Of a DNA stretch of 37,813 nucleotides, positions 35,113 to 37,813 are shown one piece after another. The position numbers and the translations under genes were made by a program. Origin of the DNA: Bacteroidota bacterium (GTDB lineage Bacteria; Bacteroidota; Ignavibacteria; Ignavibacteriales; SURF-24); NCBI GenBank assembly GCA_030706145.1, contig JAUZPB010000034.1, positions 1 to 37,813 on the forward strand, given 5' to 3'. Below the pieces are notes generated by a model. It saw only the letters and a program-made list of their open reading frames with translations, was not told the origin of the DNA and ran no database searches. The stretch's first letter is position 1. The number at the start of each line of letters is the position of its first letter.

Positions 35113-35535
35113 TTATCTGAACAAAGCCTTAATGCTACCCCAGGTTCGTTTTACACCAGAAACATTATTGTGTATAACAAATATCTCACTGGAATGCGAA
35201 ACAGATCCGTCTTTATCAACAATAGCGATGCGGTAAGTATAGGCATTATCGGTAGTTTTATAAGCTGATTTATCTTCGTATCTATAGTAATGATTACTAT
35301 TTGGCCAAATTTGAACTCCAGCAATCCTTTGAAAATCTGTCATATTTGCGGCCTTTCTTTCAACTGCAAAATAATCCAGATTATCTTCGGTCAGGGTTTT
35401 CCATTCAATTACGACACTACCATTTTCACTTTTTGCCGTAAGTCCGTTCTGTGGGATGAATGCTCCGGCAAATATCTCACTAACTAAAGTGAGCGCAATA
35501 ACAATTGTAGCAAGTTTGAAAATGGTCTTTTTCAT
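35113..35535 (-). CDS. Small secreted protein with one fibronectin type III-like domain
   Basis: From the ATG at 35535 the protein has 140 residues: a signal peptide (MKKTIFKLATIVIALTLVSEIFAG), a single FN3-like domain (GSVVIEWKTLTEDNLDYFAVERK, then YTYRIAIVDKDGS) and a short basic C-terminus, VKRTWGSIKALFR. A GTG six codons upstream is open but worse supported. AAAGG lies very close to the ATG, so the ribosome-binding site is not ideal. No sorting domain is present. It lies 20 bases upstream of the SpoIID-like gene and may be its operon partner in the envelope. Confidence 0.7.
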   Translation of the reverse strand: MKKTIFKLATIVIALTLVSEIFAGAFIPQNGLTAKSENGSVVIEWKTLTEDNLDYFAVERKAANMTDFQRIAGVQIWPNSNHYYRYEDKSAYKTTDNAYTYRIAIVDKDGSVSHSSEIFVIHNNVSGVKRTWGSIKALFR

Positions 35536-35668
35536 GCCTTTAAAATATCTCACTGTTTTTTAAATGTCAACTGTTTTTTGAACTAATTATAAACACTAAG
35601 ATCTTTAAACAATCTATTCTTTTTTTCTTAAAATTCAAGAGAGTTATCCACATACTTTTTATCTCCTG

Positions 35669-36604
35669 TTAAAACCTCCTTCGGAATCCTTCACCGTGGA
35701 CTTCGTGTACATTTCCTATTATTACAAAGGCATTCGGGTCAATTTCATTTATTGTATCTGTTAATGTGGTTAGTTCTTTTAACGTAATTACAGTAAAGAT
35801 TATCTCTCTGTCTGTATTCTTATAAAGGCCATGAGCTTTTATACCCGTTGCTCCACGACTCATATCATGCATAATACAATTTGCAATCTCTTCGGCCTTG
35901 TCCGAGATGATGTATACCATCCTGGCATAATCAAATCCATCCAGTATCGTATCAACTAACTTGCTAGAAATAAAAAGCAGAAAAAATGCATAAAGTGTAA
36001 GTGAAAATGCCGGACGGTCGGGAGAAAGATGCTTTACTTCTATAATAAAGCCTGCAAGAGCTATTACAAAAAAATCTATGAACATGATTGCCTGTCCAGG
36101 CTTCCAGCCGAACCTCTTCTGCATTATTGCAGCAACGATATCTGATCCAGCTGTTGTACCCTTAAACTTAAAAATTATTCCAAGCCCAACCCCAAGCAGA
36201 ACAGCACCAATTAGTATCAAGAAAAGAAAATCATGAGCCATTAGATCTTTTATTGTCTGAGTCTCCTGTAGCTTAATAAATCTTAAACCAGGGACATCCC
36301 CTCTATAAAGATCAATAAAAAACGAGTTTAGAGTAAAGCCAAAGAAAGTTCTTGCACCAAACTGCTTTCCTAATTCCTTTATTCCCCAGGCATATAAAGG
36401 TACATTAAGTAGCCACATCATTAAACCAACAGGAACGCTTTTATTCGACAAGTAATGAATGGCCATAGAAAGACCACTTACTCCTCCTGGAACAACTTTA
36501 GCATCTACTAAGAAGATACCAATTCCAAGAGCCATTATTGCAGCACCTATTGCGATGAAAATATAATCAAGAAATGGATATTTTTTCAAGAATTTGGATT
36601 TCAT
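35669..36604 (-). CDS. YitT-family membrane protein (DUF161/DUF2179)
   Basis: The 311-residue protein has about five to six membrane helices, with the family-typical VPGGVSGLSMAIHY near residue 35 and GTTAGSDIVAAIMQKR in the middle. A cytoplasmic DUF2179 domain of about 80 residues closes the protein (IISDKAEEIANCIMHDMSRGATGIKAHG, then GNVHEVHGEGF). YitT proteins are widespread transport-like membrane proteins without a settled substrate. The gene stands alone between two non-coding gaps of 115 and 291 bases. Confidence 0.9.
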   Translation of the reverse strand: MKSKFLKKYPFLDYIFIAIGAAIMALGIGIFLVDAKVVPGGVSGLSMAIHYLSNKSVPVGLMMWLLNVPLYAWGIKELGKQFGARTFFGFTLNSFFIDLYRGDVPGLRFIKLQETQTIKDLMAHDFLFLILIGAVLLGVGLGIIFKFKGTTAGSDIVAAIMQKRFGWKPGQAIMFIDFFVIALAGFIIEVKHLSPDRPAFSLTLYAFFLLFISSKLVDTILDGFDYARMVYIISDKAEEIANCIMHDMSRGATGIKAHGLYKNTDREIIFTVITLKELTTLTDTINEIDPNAFVIIGNVHEVHGEGFRRRF

Positions 36605-36895
36605 TTTTCCCCTTATGTTTTACTAAAGCTGACCGGGAATTAAAGAACATGTACTAATTAAGACATCGTTATCCGATTGAATCCCGAATGTTTTCCTCTC
36701 ACCTTTTTATCACTTCATTTGAAAATACGAGATTATAAAAAAACCTGGTTAGCTTTTTTCAATGAGCAAAAAAACGGAACGAATTAAACTCTTCTATATA
36801 ATCAATAGTTAATAATCAAGGAACTTTGGCTAATTATCGTCTGGGACAAAAAGTCATTTACAAAAAAAAATATTTTTATCTGCCAGAGAGAAATG

Positions 36896-37477
36896 CTATC
36901 TGCGATAAAAATCATCATCGTCATCATCGTCGTCAAAGTCATCATGACCTAGGTCATAATCATCCTTATATGCATCACGGCTGTCAAAATCATCATCATC
37001 AATTGAGTCATCAAAGACATCATCATCTTCCATTGGATCATCAACAAAATCCATCTTTGATTTATCAAATTCCCCTTCTGTCTCTTCGAAGCCTCTTTCT
37101 CCTAAATCATCAAAATCATCTGAAGATTCAAAATCCATATCATAAGGACTAATAATCTCAGGAAGCCTCTTTCTTGAAGGAACTCCATTGTTAAAATTAT
37201 CCAGACTGCCGTTAAGAAAGAATAAGGACTGTCTTACATCAGGGAATTCTTTTTGCATAAGAATCGATCCAGAACTTTTCTTTGGAGACTTTTTCCCCTT
37301 GGATTTTGCTGCAAATTTGGCCTCGACATCTGATAGATCCTTCAGCATCGATTCTTCATTCTTTACAATATATCCTTCATCGTAAGAATAACTGAAAACC
37401 TTCTTTGATTCGTTTGTATATATATATTTGCATATGTATTCATCTTTTACAGTAGAGAAAAGAAAATATATGTTCAT
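36896..37477 (-). CDS. Orphan protein with a long aspartate-rich tail
   Basis: The 193-residue protein is unlike any family I know. Residues 1-60 look like a small folded domain (MNIYFLFSTVKDEYICKYIY), 60-75 form a lysine-rich linker, and about residues 110-193 form a very acidic tail of Asp/Glu runs, including eight consecutive Asp before FYRR. The ATG follows GAGGC with good spacing. The tail is encoded by GAT/GAC repeats, and the His-rich frame on the opposite strand is only its shadow. Binding of basic proteins, Ca2+ or other metals is possible but not shown. Confidence 0.65.
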   Translation of the reverse strand: MNIYFLFSTVKDEYICKYIYTNESKKVFSYSYDEGYIVKNEESMLKDLSDVEAKFAAKSKGKKSPKKSSGSILMQKEFPDVRQSLFFLNGSLDNFNNGVPSRKRLPEIISPYDMDFESSDDFDDLGERGFEETEGEFDKSKMDFVDDPMEDDDVFDDSIDDDDFDSRDAYKDDYDLGHDDFDDDDDDDDFYRR

Positions 37478-37813
37478 AGTTGCCTCAAGTATAAGCTAAA
37501 TAGTATAAATTTTATAAGACCAATAGAAATTTAGTTGCTAATTACTCAAAATTCAATCCGGACCGCTAAATATTTGGAAAAATAAATTTTTGGAAGTGTT
37601 TTCTTAGTAAATTTCTTTTGTAATAAGTAAAGACCGGCATAGATTCGCTTTGTGAAGCTTAAAAACACTGTGTTAAAAACACTGTGTTAAAAACACTGTG
37701 TTAAAAACACTGCCAATTAACATTTATTTATTTCTAATAATATCATATTTTTGGGAATTAAAAAAAACTAAGTATTTGAAAGTATTAGATGAATTTTGAA
37801 CCTTCGTATTTGA
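37478..37813. other. 336-base non-coding right edge
   Basis: No supported gene is present. It includes the upstream region of the acidic-tailed orphan and the 14-bp tandem repeat at 37661-37712. The last 100 bases are AT-rich without a recognisable feature. Confidence 0.65.
37661..37712. repeat. 14-bp tandem repeat, 3.7 copies
   Basis: The unit AAAAACACTGTGTT is repeated without mismatch at 37661, 37675 and 37689, with a fourth partial copy (AAAAACACTG) to 37712. Each unit contains AACAC-T-GTGTT, a small inverted repeat. No spacers exist, so it is not a CRISPR array. Confidence 0.92.

Noticed and set aside
35644-35652. Perfect DnaA-box match TTATCCACA
   Set aside because: It is a single copy with no cluster, no AT-rich unwinding element and no dnaA/dnaN neighbours. 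One match in 38 kb is close to chance, so it is not evidence of an origin.
36826-37152. His-rich plus-strand frame
   Set aside because: It is the antisense shadow of the GAT/GAC-rich acidic tail of the minus-strand gene.
37661-37712. Possible CRISPR array
   Set aside because: The repeats are contiguous without spacers and only 14 bp long, and no cas gene is nearby.

Overview
The window is AT-rich DNA from a bacterium that looks like the Bacteroidota/Chlorobi side of the tree, most likely an Ignavibacteria-type organism. The best clue is the 871-residue secreted protein at 3698-6313, which ends in a type IX-like sorting domain with a YPNPFNPTT motif. Supporting clues are secreted single-domain proteins, loose lipoprotein signals and an EF-G-like second translational GTPase. 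Taxonomy is inferred from these features, not from a marker gene. About 32 genes are supported. Nearly all lie on the minus strand; the exceptions are a phosphohexomutase (2144-3577) and a group of orphan genes between 11.5 and 15.0 kb. I see no tRNA, rRNA, CRISPR array, insertion sequence or integrase.

Layout. 1-1914 (minus) holds an ion-coupled carboxylate/gluconate-type permease followed by the start of a hydantoinase/oxoprolinase gene that runs off the left edge. 2144-3577 is a phosphohexomutase ending in a strong shared terminator. 3698-6313 is the secreted DUF4623/OB-fold protein. 6692-11218 is a pair of exported degradative enzymes, a GH2 exo-beta-D-glucosaminidase and an M3 oligopeptidase, which abut in the same reading frame. 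11.4-15.0 kb is the least familiar part: an acidic orphan behind a palindrome, a small TTG-started orphan with a tandem repeat upstream, a secreted tail-anchored helical protein, a lipoprotein resembling clostripain (C11) peptidases, and an 82-residue orphan.

From 15.1 kb onward everything is on the minus strand and mostly housekeeping. In transcription order from the right edge: an acidic-tailed orphan, a YitT-type membrane protein, a small FN3-like secreted protein, SpoIID/LytB-like protein, Maf, a flippase-like membrane protein, NADP isocitrate dehydrogenase, YtxH, a DUF948-like protein, EF-G2, HIT protein, glycerate kinase, thymidylate synthase, dihydrofolate reductase, MutL, an acyl-CoA mutase large subunit, a UbiA/DPPR-type prenyltransferase, a lipoprotein, a CorC/HlyC-type CBS protein, and the two-enzyme threonine-to-glycine pathway (tdh, kbl).

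How they fit together. ThyA and FolA form the dTMP/folate loop. Tdh and Kbl turn threonine into glycine and acetyl-CoA. The acyl-CoA mutase carries the Phe/Gln substrate residues of isobutyryl-CoA mutase, so the default name methylmalonyl-CoA mutase is probably wrong. SpoIID, Maf and the flippase-like protein form a tightly coupled envelope-linked cassette. Six genes, including folA and the EF-G2 gene, can only start at TTG. I found no clearly new multi-gene system; the best candidates for new biology are the orphan cluster at 11.4-15.0 kb and the regulatory structures listed in the findings.
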